Positions 1 to 10,828 of a stretch of DNA of 64,000 bases are shown in pieces. Positions within the stretch are counted from its first letter, which is position 1, and each line of letters opens with the position of its first letter. Origin of the DNA: Marinovum sp048263515 (GTDB lineage Bacteria > Pseudomonadota > Alphaproteobacteria > Rhodobacterales > Rhodobacteraceae). The translations under genes were made by a program, and so were the position numbers. Below the pieces are notes generated by a model that saw nothing but the letters and a program-made list of their open reading frames with translations, was not told the DNA's origin and ran no database searches. The stretch lies in NCBI RefSeq assembly GCF_048263515.1, contig NZ_JBLXEC010000003.1, positions 124,001-188,000 on the forward strand, written 5' to 3'.

Positions 1-386
1 TGACACTCGACCTGCCGCAGGGGGCCGACAAGGGACTGACCGTGGCCTATCACGCCGCCTGTTCGCTGCAACATGGGCAAAAGATCAAGACCCATCCCAA
101 GACGTTGCTGAAGCGCGCGGGCTTCAAGGTGGCAGAGCCGGCCGACAGCCATCTCTGCTGCGGCTCGGCCGGGACCTACAACCTGATGCAGCCCGAGATC
201 TCGGGGCAGTTGAAGGAGCGCAAGGTCAGGACGCTGGAGGCGGTCAAACCGGATGTGATCGCCGCCGGCAACATCGGCTGCATGATGCAGATCGGCAGAA
301 GCACCGGGGTGCCGGTGGTGCATACCGTCGAGCTGCTGGACTGGGCCACCGGCGGGCCGAAGCCGCGCGCAATGAGCCCGGAATAA
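1..386 (+). CDS. glcF: Glycolate oxidase iron-sulfur subunit GlcF, C-terminal part (5' end outside window)
   Basis: About 127 codons are visible, read from base 3, and end in TAA. The protein carries the cysteine-rich CCG-type motifs of the GlcF/GlpC/HdrD iron-sulfur family: YHAACSLQHG near the left edge, LCCGSAGTYNL, and GNIGCMMQIG. GlcF is the electron-transfer partner of GlcD/GlcE in the membrane-associated glycolate oxidase that makes glyoxylate. The ending VVHTVELLDWATGG is typical of GlcF C-termini. The N-terminal ferredoxin domain and the other glc genes would lie to the left. Other CCG-domain proteins such as LutA or GlpC are less likely alternatives. Confidence 0.85.
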   Translation, partial: TLDLPQGADKGLTVAYHAACSLQHGQKIKTHPKTLLKRAGFKVAEPADSHLCCGSAGTYNLMQPEISGQLKERKVRTLEAVKPDVIAAGNIGCMMQIGRSTGVPVVHTVELLDWATGGPKPRAMSPE

Positions 387-457
387 ATCCGGGCGCCTGC
401 CGCATTTTCGCCCCAAGTGGTTGTTAGCTCTGGAAGACGACGATCGGGGGGCCGAAT

Positions 458-1240
458 TTGCGTATCCTTTTCATGGTTTTCGCCGGAATTCTGGCGGCAA
501 CGACAACATTTGCCGAAAGCCGCAGCCTGCGGCAGCTCAACACCGGTGACGAAAGCCGCGGCTGGGAGGCCGTCGGCCGCATCGACTTTGACACCGCAGG
601 CTTCTGCACCGGGGTGCTGGTGGCGCCCGATCTGGTGCTGACCGCCGGGCATTGCCTGTTCGACAAGGTGACCGGGCGCAAGTTCACCGCCTCCGAGATC
701 AGCTTCAGCGCCGGGCTGCGCAATGGCCGCGCCTCGGCCTATCGCGCCGTGAAACATGCGGTGCTGCATCCGCGCTATCGCTATTCCCGCAACACCGATG
801 CCGATCAGGTCAAGAACGACGTGGCGCTGCTGCAGCTGGCGCGGCCGATCCGCAACACCGAGGTTCTGCCCTTCAACACCGCCAACCGCCCCGGTCCCGG
901 CGCGGCGATCAGCGTGGTGAGCTATGCCCATGACCGCGCCGATGCGCCCTCGTTGCAGGAGGCCTGCGAGGTGGTCGACCGGCGGCGCGGCGTGCTGGTG
1001 ATGTCCTGCGCGGCGGATTTCGGCGCCTCGGGCGCACCGGTGTTCTCGCTCGACAGTGGCGAGCCGCGCATCGTCTCGCTGATCTCGGCCAAGGCCGAGG
1101 CGGGCGGCGTGCCGGTGTCGCTGGGCACCGCGCTGGAGGAGCCGCTCTCGGTGCTGCTGGTCGAGTTGAAGGCGCAGTCGCGCTTCAAGCAGGCCAGCGA
1201 CCGCACCCGGCCCGGCGGGGCAAAATTCATCCGCCCCTGA
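458..1240 (+). CDS. Secreted trypsin-like serine protease (S1 family)
   Basis: A 260-residue protein with a signal peptide in its first 19 residues (cut after TTTFA). The chymotrypsin-fold triad is visible: His65 in LTAGHC, Asp121 in DVALLQL and Ser191 in FGASGAPVF. The usual GDSGGP motif is altered to GASGAP, so the residue before the catalytic Ser is Ala and the oxyanion loop is unusual. Cys50/Cys66 probably form the classic disulfide next to His. The start used is TTG at 458, because it gives the basic MRILF signal-peptide start; an ATG at 473 would give a shorter signal. It stands alone between glcF and hsp20. The substrate is unknown, and activity is inferred from the triad only. Confidence 0.8.
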   Translation: MRILFMVFAGILAATTTFAESRSLRQLNTGDESRGWEAVGRIDFDTAGFCTGVLVAPDLVLTAGHCLFDKVTGRKFTASEISFSAGLRNGRASAYRAVKHAVLHPRYRYSRNTDADQVKNDVALLQLARPIRNTEVLPFNTANRPGPGAAISVVSYAHDRADAPSLQEACEVVDRRRGVLVMSCAADFGASGAPVFSLDSGEPRIVSLISAKAEAGGVPVSLGTALEEPLSVLLVELKAQSRFKQASDRTRPGGAKFIRP

Positions 1241-1276
1241 GCGCAACGCGGCGGCATTTTTCCGCCCCGCACCCCT

Positions 1277-1304
1277 CTTGAAACCGCGGAAACCATCCCC
1301 AAAT
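1277..1304 (+). promoter_or_regulatory. Sigma-32 (RpoH) heat-shock promoter of hsp20
   Basis: CTTGAAA at 1277-1283 and CCCCAAAT at 1297-1304 match the RpoH consensus CTTGAAA / CCCCATNT. There is one clear mismatch in the -10, and the spacing of 13-14 bases is normal. The element lies about 100 bases upstream of a small heat-shock gene, which is where such a promoter is expected. Found by eye; no start-site data. Confidence 0.72.
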
Positions 1305-1376
1305 CAGGGCTGTCCGGACGCCACAACGGGTCTGGACGCCTCTCGTGCCTGTCCCCAAGGGAAGGCGCAACATAAT

Positions 1377-1401
1377 GGTATCGCTCAATGGAGGATGACC
1401 C
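1377..1401 (+). promoter_or_regulatory. Putative ROSE-like RNA thermometer hairpin covering the hsp20 ribosome binding site
   Basis: In the leader, TCGCT (1381-1385) can pair with AGGA (1392-1395) of the Shine-Dalgarno sequence, leaving G1383 unpaired. The loop is CAATGG, and the helix extends through A1380-T1396 and T1379-G1397 to GG(1377-1378)-CC(1399-1400). The U[U/C]GCU:AGGA pairing with one odd G is the signature of the 3' hairpin of ROSE thermometers found before rhizobial small heat-shock genes. The pairing is seen in the sequence; temperature control is inferred. Confidence 0.5.
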
Positions 1402-1875
1402 ATGCGTAGCTTTGATTTTGCACCACTCTACCGTGCAACCGTCGGCTTTGACCAGATGGCCGACCTGATGGACCGCGTTCTGGCCAATGACGTCCAGTCG
1501 CAGACCTACCCGCCCTACAACATCGAAAAGACCGCCGAAGATGCCTATCGCATCTCGATCGCCGTCGCAGGTTTCGCCGATCAGGACCTGAGCGTCGAGG
1601 TCAAGGAGCAGGCGCTTGTCGTCTCGGCCCGCAAGTCGGAAGAGAATGACAACGAGCGCACCTACCTGCACCGCGGCATCGCCACCCGCGCCTTCGAGCG
1701 CCGGTTCCACCTGGCCGATCACGTTAAGGTGGTGGGCGCAAGCCATGAGAACGGCATGCTGCACATCGACCTCGAGCGCGAGATCCCCGAAGCGCTGAAA
1801 CCGCGCCGGATCGAGATCGCCAATGGCACCAAGGCCATCGAAAAGGACGTGGTTGACGCCAAGGCTGTCAACTAA
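1402..1875 (+). CDS. Small heat shock protein, Hsp20/IbpA family
   Basis: A 157-residue alpha-crystallin-domain chaperone that holds unfolded proteins in large oligomers in the cytoplasm. The N-terminus MRSFDFAPLYRATVGFDQM is typical of IbpA-class (class A) proteins. The crystallin domain covers roughly residues 36-130, the conserved NGML is at 117-120, and the C-terminal I-x-I anchor is IEI at 137-139. The start ATG has a GGAGGA ribosome site six bases upstream. It is a single-gene unit with its own heat-shock promoter, leader hairpin and terminator. Confidence 0.92.
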   Translation: MRSFDFAPLYRATVGFDQMADLMDRVLANDVQSQTYPPYNIEKTAEDAYRISIAVAGFADQDLSVEVKEQALVVSARKSEENDNERTYLHRGIATRAFERRFHLADHVKVVGASHENGMLHIDLEREIPEALKPRRIEIANGTKAIEKDVVDAKAVN

Positions 1876-1901
1876 GCCCGGACTTTCGAGCTGTTGAGAG
1901 G

Positions 1902-1929
1902 GCCCCTCGGCACTGCCGGGGGGCTTTTT
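1902..1929 (+). terminator. Intrinsic terminator of hsp20
   Basis: A 9-bp GC-rich stem (1902-1910 with 1916-1924, one G-T pair) and a five-base loop are followed by TTTTT at 1925-1929. It starts 26 bases after the hsp20 stop codon. Confidence 0.85.
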
Positions 1930-2039
1930 GTGCATTGCGCTCAGGCCTCGGAGCGGGTCGGAGGAGTCTTGCCGGCCCGTATCTGTTGCATCTGGCGGGG
2001 CGCTGATTTTGTGCCATTATGCCACCGGAGGGTGACAGG

Positions 2040-2648
2040 ATGCAGCTCGATCACATCGCGATCTCCGGCGAAAGCCGCGACGCCGCCGCGGCGCATGTGG
2101 CCGCCGTGCTGGGCGTGGCGTTGCGCCCCGGCGGGCAGCACGCGCATTTCGGCACGCACAACCACCTGCTGGGGTTGGCCGAGGGGCTCTATCTCGAAGC
2201 GATTGCCACCGACCCCGAGGCGCCGAAGCCGGGCTATCCGCGCTGGTTCGGGCTGGATGATTTCACCGGCGCGCCACGTCTGACCACCTGGATCTGTCGC
2301 ACCGACGATATCACGGGCCTGACGCGCGCCCTGCCGGAGGCCGGCGAGATCGTGGCGCTGGAGCGCGGCGACCTGAAGTGGCGCATGGCGGTGCCGACGT
2401 CCGGTCACCTGCCCTTTGACGGCTGCTTCCCGGCGCTGATCCAGTGGGACTGCCCGACGCCGCCGGGCGACAGCCTGCCCGCCTCCGGTTGCCGGCTCGA
2501 GACGCTGAGCGTCAGCCATCCCGAGGCCGACCGGTTGCAACAGCGCCTGGCCCCCTGGCTGACGGACGCCCGCGTGCAGTTCAAGACCGGCCCGGCAAGG
2601 CTCGAGGCCCTGCTCAATACCCCGTCCGGCGAGGGGGTCCTGCGATGA
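2040..2648 (+). CDS. VOC-fold (glyoxalase-like domain) protein
   Basis: About 202 residues from the ATG at 2040, chosen because GGAGGGTGACAGG precedes it. The N-terminus MQLDHIAISG is the usual opening of a vicinal-oxygen-chelate module, with the His that often binds metal. Later segments (GTHNHLLGL, YLEAIATDP) fit the Glyoxalase_3-like family of about 200 residues. The reaction and substrate cannot be told from the sequence. It overlaps the next gene by ATGA, so the two are probably translated together. Confidence 0.75.
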   Translation: MQLDHIAISGESRDAAAAHVAAVLGVALRPGGQHAHFGTHNHLLGLAEGLYLEAIATDPEAPKPGYPRWFGLDDFTGAPRLTTWICRTDDITGLTRALPEAGEIVALERGDLKWRMAVPTSGHLPFDGCFPALIQWDCPTPPGDSLPASGCRLETLSVSHPEADRLQQRLAPWLTDARVQFKTGPARLEALLNTPSGEGVLR

Positions 2649-3133
2649 TCATCCGTCCGGCCGAGCCGCTCGATGCCTATGCCATCGTCGACCTGATCAA
2701 CCCGCTGATCCGCAATACCGCCGTGACCTTCACCACCGAGGAGAAACGCTCCGAAGACATCGCCGCCGCGATCCGCGACACCGGCGCCTATTTCGTCGCC
2801 TGCGAGGGCGCGATGATCCTCGGTTACGCCTGCTATTTCCCGTTCCGCAGCGGGCCGGGCTATCGCCACACCAAGGAACATTCCATCGCCCTGTCGTCAG
2901 AGGCCCGCGGCAAGGGGGTCGGCCGGCGGCTGATGGCGATGCTCGAGGATCACGCCCGCGCCGAGGGGGTGCATTCGCTCTTTGCCGGGGTCAGTGGTGA
3001 AAACCCCTCTGGCGTGGCCTTTCACCGCGCCATCGGCTTTGCCGAGGTCGCCCGCCTGCCGCAGGTCGGGAACAAGTTCGGGCGTTGGATGGATCTGGTA
3101 CTGCTGCAGAAAATGTTATCATTGTCACACTGA
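2645..3133 (+). CDS. GNAT N-acetyltransferase, phosphinothricin acetyltransferase-like
   Basis: A 162-residue GNAT protein. The acetyl-CoA pyrophosphate-binding loop R-G-K-G-V-G-R is at residues 88-94, and the motif-B region VAFHRAIGF is near 124-132. The opening MIIRPAEPLDAYAIVDLIN resembles Pat/Bar-type acetyltransferases of amino-acid analogues, but substrate prediction in this family is unreliable. It starts inside the stop codon of the glyoxalase-like gene. Confidence 0.8.
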   Translation: MIIRPAEPLDAYAIVDLINPLIRNTAVTFTTEEKRSEDIAAAIRDTGAYFVACEGAMILGYACYFPFRSGPGYRHTKEHSIALSSEARGKGVGRRLMAMLEDHARAEGVHSLFAGVSGENPSGVAFHRAIGFAEVARLPQVGNKFGRWMDLVLLQKMLSLSH

Positions 3134-3164
3134 CTTATGCCGCGCTGCGGTATACGCTTGTCCC

Positions 3165-3854
3165 ATGTCGATCTGGTCCCGTATCTCCGCCGCCCTGTCA
3201 GCGCTCACCAGTGGTGAACCGCTCAGCGAAGTCTTCGATCGCCTGCGCACCCCGCCGGAGCGCAGCGTCGCCTTTACCATTGCCGTGATCGCCCTTGGCG
3301 CCAAGATGGCCAAGGCCGACGGACAGGTGAAAAAGGTCGAGGTGACCGCCTTTCGCGAGGTGTTTCTCATCGCGCCCGAGGACGAGGCGCAGGCGGCGCG
3401 GGTCTTCAATCTGGCGCGGCAGGACGTTGCCGGGTTCGAGGATTATGCCCGCCGGGTGCGCGCCATGTTCGAAGACACCCAGGCGCCGCTGACCGACCTG
3501 CTCGAAGGGCTGTTTCACATTGCCGTCGCCGATGGCACCTATCACCCGGCCGAGGATGAATTCCTGCGCCGGGTGGCGGCGATCTTCGGGCTGGACGAAC
3601 GCCAGTTCCTCGCCCTGCGCACCCGCTTCGTGCCGGATGCCACCAAGGACCCCTATTCGGTGCTGGGTGTCAGCCCCGACATGCCTCTGGACGAGATTCG
3701 CAAGATTTGGCGCCGCGCCGTGCGCGAGAGCCACCCCGACCGGATGATCGCCCGCGGTGTCCCGGAAGAGGCGGTGCGGATGAGCGAGCGCCGTCTGATC
3801 GACATCAACAAGGCCTGGGACGAGATTCAGGCCAGCCAGAGCCAGCCGGCCTGA
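3165..3854 (+). CDS. TerB-DnaJ domain protein (DjlA-like)
   Basis: A 229-residue protein with two recognisable parts. An all-helical TerB-type domain (about 35-150) holds two internal acidic repeats, AKADGQV at 49-55 and AVADGTY at 120-126, which are the metal-site signatures of the family. The C-terminal J domain (about 163-222) opens with DPYSVLGVS and has the essential HPD at 190-192, so it should stimulate an Hsp70 (DnaK). Unlike E. coli DjlA there is no clear N-terminal membrane anchor. The start is the ATG at 3165. Confidence 0.88.
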   Translation: MSIWSRISAALSALTSGEPLSEVFDRLRTPPERSVAFTIAVIALGAKMAKADGQVKKVEVTAFREVFLIAPEDEAQAARVFNLARQDVAGFEDYARRVRAMFEDTQAPLTDLLEGLFHIAVADGTYHPAEDEFLRRVAAIFGLDERQFLALRTRFVPDATKDPYSVLGVSPDMPLDEIRKIWRRAVRESHPDRMIARGVPEEAVRMSERRLIDINKAWDEIQASQSQPA

Positions 3855-3862
3855 CCGCGCCG

Positions 3863-4354
3863 TTACGGCCGGATGGTGATCGGCGTGCCGTCGCGCACCA
3901 TGGCGTAGATGTCGCGCATCTCGGAGTTCTTCACCGCGATACATCCCGCCGTCCAGTCCTGCCCGCCCTTGCGGTTCTTCCACGGGCGGCCGTGAATGAA
4001 GATGTCGCCACCGGGCTTGACCCCGGCCTCGCGGGCGCGGCGGACGTCTTCCTCGTTGGGATAATCGATGCCGATCGAGAGATAGAAGCTGCTGTTCGGA
4101 TTGCGCCGGTCGATCAGATACTCGCCCTCGGGGGTGCGTCCGTCGCCCTCTTGCGCCTTGTGGCCGGCGGGCGCAAAGCCCAGGCCCACGTCGTAATGCT
4201 CGAGCACCTCGGTGTGGTGCAGCAGGTACATCTTGCGCGCGCCCTTATCCACCACCACGCGGGTGACCTCTGGCCCGTTGTATGTCTTGAACTTGCTGCA
4301 GGCCGTCACTGACACGGCCAATGAAATCAACAGGATAACTCGTAGAAACCGCAT
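3863..4354 (-). CDS. L,D-transpeptidase (YkuD) lipoprotein
   Basis: A 163-residue protein from the ATG at 4354 (an in-frame GTG lies two codons upstream). The signal peptide ends in the lipobox VTAC (Cys19), so it is likely an envelope lipoprotein. The YkuD catalytic segment is intact: FIHGR with His121 and TAGCIAV with the nucleophile Cys138. It is a short, single-domain version, as in ErfK/YkuD-like proteins that make 3-3 crosslinks in peptidoglycan or attach lipoproteins. It converges with the TerB-DnaJ gene with only 8 bases between the stops. Confidence 0.88.
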   Translation of the reverse strand: MRFLRVILLISLAVSVTACSKFKTYNGPEVTRVVVDKGARKMYLLHHTEVLEHYDVGLGFAPAGHKAQEGDGRTPEGEYLIDRRNPNSSFYLSIGIDYPNEEDVRRAREAGVKPGGDIFIHGRPWKNRKGGQDWTAGCIAVKNSEMRDIYAMVRDGTPITIRP

Positions 4355-4418
4355 CTGCACTGCCCCGGTTCTGGTTTTTTTCCCTTATACCATGGGGCAA
4401 ATGGGCAGCGAAGGGGCT

Positions 4419-5192
<774 letters not shown>

Positions 5193-5219
5193 CTGTGCCT
5201 GCCCCTCTTCTGCCCGCGG

Positions 5220-6443
5220 TCAGATATGTGCGCGGGTCAGCCGCGCTGCAAGCTCGATATGGCTGGACCAGCGGAATTGATCCACCACCTGCACCCAGTC
5301 GAGCCGATACCCGCCGGCGATCAGCACCCTGGCGTCGCGGGCAAAGGTCACCGGGTTGCAGGAAACAAAGCCCAGCACCGGCACCTTGCTCTGCGCCAGC
5401 TGCGCCACCTGCGCCTCGGCCCCGGCGCGCGGCGGGTCGAGCACCACGGCGTCATATTTCTCGAGCTCCTGCGGCAAGAGCGGGTTGCGGAACAGGTCGC
5501 GGGCCTCGGTGGTGACCTTCTTCAGCCCCTCGGCCCGGCGCCAGCCTTCGTCCAGCGCGGTGAGCATGCTGCGCTCGCCCTCGACCGCATGCACCTCGGC
5601 GCCGCGCGCCAGCGGCAGGGCAAAGGTGCCGCAGCCGGCAAAGAGATCGGCGACGTGATCGGCCTTGCCAACTGCCTCGAGCATGGCGGCGGTCAACACC
5701 GCCTGGCCATGCGCCGTGGCCTGCAGGAACGCACCCGGCGGCGGCACCACGCGGATACCGTCAAAGCGCTGGTCCGGAGGGCTGCGCATGGCGATGGGCT
5801 CGTCTTCCCAGACCAGCCGGGCGATGGGGAATTGCCCGGCCAGTTCGGCCAGCGACACCTCGAGCCCACGGTCGAGCGGCTTGCCGCCCTGGGCCAGCAC
5901 GTCGAGCCCGGCCTCGGACAGGGTGATCTGCACCGACAGCTCGCCCTTGCGGCTGCCGCCCAGCGCCGCCAGTGCCTCGGCCACCGGCCGCGCGGCCAGC
6001 AGATCGGGGTGCAGCAGCTGGCAGTCGGGGATCTCGACGATCACGCCGGAGGCGCGGCCGTGAAAGCCCGCCATCGCGCCCTTCTTGGTGCGTCGGGCGG
6101 AAAACGTCGCCCGACGCCGGCTTTGTGCCGGCGAGGTGGCGATCGGCCGGAACGTGGTCTCGATGCGCTGGGTGGCAAGCGCGCGCTCCACCACCTCCTG
6201 CTTCCAGCCCGCCACGAAGCCATCAGAGGCATGCATCAGCTGACAACCGCCGCAGGCCTTGAAGTGCCGGCAGGGCGGCGCCACCCGATGCTCTGACGGC
6301 GTCAGGATCTTGATGTCGTAAAGGCGGTCGCCCTCGCGGTCGCCGCTCACCGTCTCGTCCGGCAGGGTCAGCGGCGCAAAGACCGGGCCTTCGGCAATGC
6401 CGTCGCCCTGGTGACCGAGGCGGATGATATCATATGTGCTCAT
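5220..6443 (-). CDS. Class I SAM-dependent RNA methyltransferase, RlmD/RumA (23S rRNA m5U) family
   Basis: A 407-residue TrmA/RlmD-type enzyme. It has a 4Fe-4S cysteine cluster (Cys58, Cys64, Cys67 in CRHFKACGGC, with a fourth Cys near 157 in IPDCQLL), a SAM-binding loop DLFAGCGTFALPLA, the DPPRAG motif and the catalytic Cys in SCNPVTFARD. It should transfer a methyl group to C5 of a uridine in 23S rRNA. An N-terminal TRAM-like segment is shortened. The start ATG lies 15 bases downstream of the P-loop gene's stop, on the same strand. Confidence 0.88.
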   Translation of the reverse strand: MSTYDIIRLGHQGDGIAEGPVFAPLTLPDETVSGDREGDRLYDIKILTPSEHRVAPPCRHFKACGGCQLMHASDGFVAGWKQEVVERALATQRIETTFRPIATSPAQSRRRATFSARRTKKGAMAGFHGRASGVIVEIPDCQLLHPDLLAARPVAEALAALGGSRKGELSVQITLSEAGLDVLAQGGKPLDRGLEVSLAELAGQFPIARLVWEDEPIAMRSPPDQRFDGIRVVPPPGAFLQATAHGQAVLTAAMLEAVGKADHVADLFAGCGTFALPLARGAEVHAVEGERSMLTALDEGWRRAEGLKKVTTEARDLFRNPLLPQELEKYDAVVLDPPRAGAEAQVAQLAQSKVPVLGFVSCNPVTFARDARVLIAGGYRLDWVQVVDQFRWSSHIELAARLTRAHI

Positions 6444-6458
6444 GCCCGGCTTTTGCCT

Positions 6459-6973
6459 TCAAACGCCGCCACTGTCGAGTGAGGCGAGAAAGGCACGCAC
6501 CTCGCGCGGGCTGCGCAGCACATGCACCGGCTTGCCCTTGGCGGCCATTCGCGCCAGCGACAGGATGCGGCTGCGGTTGGTCTTGCGGGTGCGCCAGATC
6601 CAGCTCCAGAACTCACGGTCGAAGCGTTCCGGGCAGTTCTGCGGCAGATCCGGCCGGCTCTGCCCCCAATGCCGGAGGGTGCGCCAGAACACCCGCCAAC
6701 AGCGCAGCGAGAACGGCAAGTCGAGCACGATCAGCATCTCGGCCCGCGCCAGCCGCGAGGGCCAGGTGGCGGAAAACCCGCCCTCGAAAACCCATTCCTC
6801 CTGCGCCTCGGCGGCCCGTGCCAGCACGGCCTTCTCGGCCTGGGGCCGTTCCACCCAGCCGGGCATCCAGTGGATGTGGTCCATGTGCACCACCGGCAGG
6901 CCCAGCCGCGCGCCCAGCTTGCGCGCCAGCGTCGATTTTCCGCTGCCGGGCTGGCCGACGATCATGATGCGCT

Positions 6974-6977
<4 letters not shown>
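6459..6977 (-). CDS. P-loop NTPase, adenylate-kinase-like (FlaR-type) small kinase
   Basis: A 172-residue protein with Walker A GQPGSGKST at residues 8-16, followed by MDHIHWMPGW, as in the proteins annotated 'DNA topology modulation protein FlaR' or AAA family ATPase. An acceptor helix rich in Arg and Trp is seen mid-protein. The true substrate of this family is unknown. It overlaps the upstream ABC gene by four bases, so it is the last gene of that operon before the rRNA methyltransferase gene. Confidence 0.8.
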
Positions 6978-8802
<1,825 letters not shown>

Positions 8803-8806
<4 letters not shown>

Positions 8807-10668
8807 TCCGCTGCCTCCGATTCGCCTGACTGCTCGGGTGTATCCACCGTCAGGAAGCCGCCAGACTGACGCGCCCAGAATCCGGCGTAAAGCCCGCCGC
8901 GGGACAAAAGTTCGTCATGACTGCCCTGTTCGACGATGCGTCCGTCATCCATCACCAGGATGCGATCCAATTGGGCAATGGTCGAGAGCCGGTGCGCAAT
9001 GGCGATCACCGTCTTGCCCGCCATCATGCCGTAAAGCGTCGACTGGATTGCCGCCTCGACCTCGCTGTCGAGCGCGCTGGTCGCCTCGTCCAGGAGAAGG
9101 ATCGGCGCATTCTTCAGGATCACCCGCGCCAGAGTGATCCGCTGCCGCTGACCGCCGGACAGTTTGACGCCGCGCTCGCCGACATGGGCGTCATAGCCGC
9201 GCCGACCGGCCTGATCTTCGAGATCGAGGATGAAGTCATGCGCCTCGGCCTGTTTGGCGGCGGCGATCATCTCGGCCTCGCTGGCGTCGGGGCGGCCATA
9301 AAGCAGGTTGTCGCGGATCGAGCGGTGCAGCAGCGAGCTGTCCTGTTGCACCATGCCGATCTGCCGGCGCAGGCTGTCCTGGGTGACATGGGCGATGTCC
9401 TGACCGTCAATCAGGATGCGGCCCTTTTCGGCGTCGTAGAACCGCAGGAGCAGCTTCACCAGCGTCGACTTGCCGGCACCGGAGCGGCCCACCAGACCGA
9501 CCTTTTCGCCCGGCGCGATTGTCAGCGTGATCCGGTCGAGCCCGCCGCGCCCCCGGCCGTAATGATGCGACAGATCCTGCAACTCGATCCGCCCCTCGGT
9601 CAGGCGCAGCGGCTCTGCATCGGCGCGGTCGCGCAGGGCGATGGGCTGGGCAATGGTCTCCATGCCTTCCTTGACGACGCCCAACTCGCGAAAGAACGAG
9701 GTCAGCGCCCACATGATCCAGCCGGTCATGGCGTTAAGCCTGAGCGTCAGCGCCGTTGCCGCCGCCACCGCCCCGACACTGGCCAGCCCCTGCATCCAGA
9801 GGTACAGCGCCCAGCCGACCACCCCGACGATCAGGAAGCCGTTCAGCAGGTTCAGCATCACGTCCATGCTGGTGAAAATCCGCATCTCGACCTGAAAGGT
9901 CCGGCGCGCGCCTTCGATCGCCTCCTTGGCAAAGGCCATCTCGCGGCCATGATGGGCGAACATCTTGACCGAATGTACATTGGTGTAGGCATCCACCACC
10001 CGGCCCGTCACCTCGCTACGCGCATCGCTGGCGGCCTGAGAGGCCGGGCCGACACGCTTGACCGTCCAGCGGATCAGCAGGCCGTAGAACCCCATCCACG
10101 CCAGCAAGGGCAGCGACAGCCGCCAGTCGGCCTGCCCCAGCAACACCACCGCGCCCACCGCATAGGCCAGCGAAAAGGTAATGGCGTCAAACACCTGGAA
10201 CACCGCCTCGCCGGCGGCGGGCGGGGTCTGCATGATGCGGTTGGCGATGCGGCCGGCAAAGTCGTTCTCGAACCAGCCCACCGACTGGCGCAGCACATGG
10301 GCATGGGCGCGGTAGCGGATCAGCGTGCCGAAGTTCGGCAGGATGGTGTTGTTGAGCAGCGCCACGTCCACCGCCTGCAACAGCGGCCGCAGCACCAGCA
10401 GGAACACCGCCAGGGCAATCAGCCAGCCGCCATTTTCGGCCCAGACCTGCTCCGGCGCGCCGGACAGGATGTCGACCACCCAGCCCATTGCCCAGATCAG
10501 CCCGATCTCGATCAAGGCAACGATGACCGACATGATGGCGGCCAAGGCAAAGATGCGCTTGAACGGCTGGGCATAGGCCCAGAGGAACGGCCAGAGCCGT
10601 TGCGGCGGGTGATCAGAGGCCGGATAGGGGCGGTAGGGATCAACGAGATTTTCGAAAAACTTGAACAT
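8803..10668 (-). CDS. ABC exporter half-transporter (membrane + ATPase), first of a pair
   Basis: About 621 residues from the ATG at 10668 (MFKFFENLVDPYR), chosen because AGGAG lies eight bases upstream; a longer reading frame begins at 10725. It has an exporter-type membrane domain, then Walker A GRSGAGKST, signature LSGGQRQR, Walker B ILLLDEATSALD and switch AIAHRLSTIA. Both halves of the pair have consensus catalytic sites, unlike heterodimers with one degenerate site. It is the first gene of a three-gene operon ending in the FlaR-like kinase. Confidence 0.92.
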
Positions 10669-10828
10669 GGCGGCGCTCCTGCGCGCAAAAGGGCAACTTG
10701 TGGACATGCGTGGCGAAAATTCCACGCAGACAGAGAACGTGGCTTAGCCTAGGCGAAAGCGGGTCTCTGTTTCCATGCTGCACTCTCCAGTTCGTGTGCG
10801 GTCTTGATAGCCCGAAAGCGCCGGTTTG

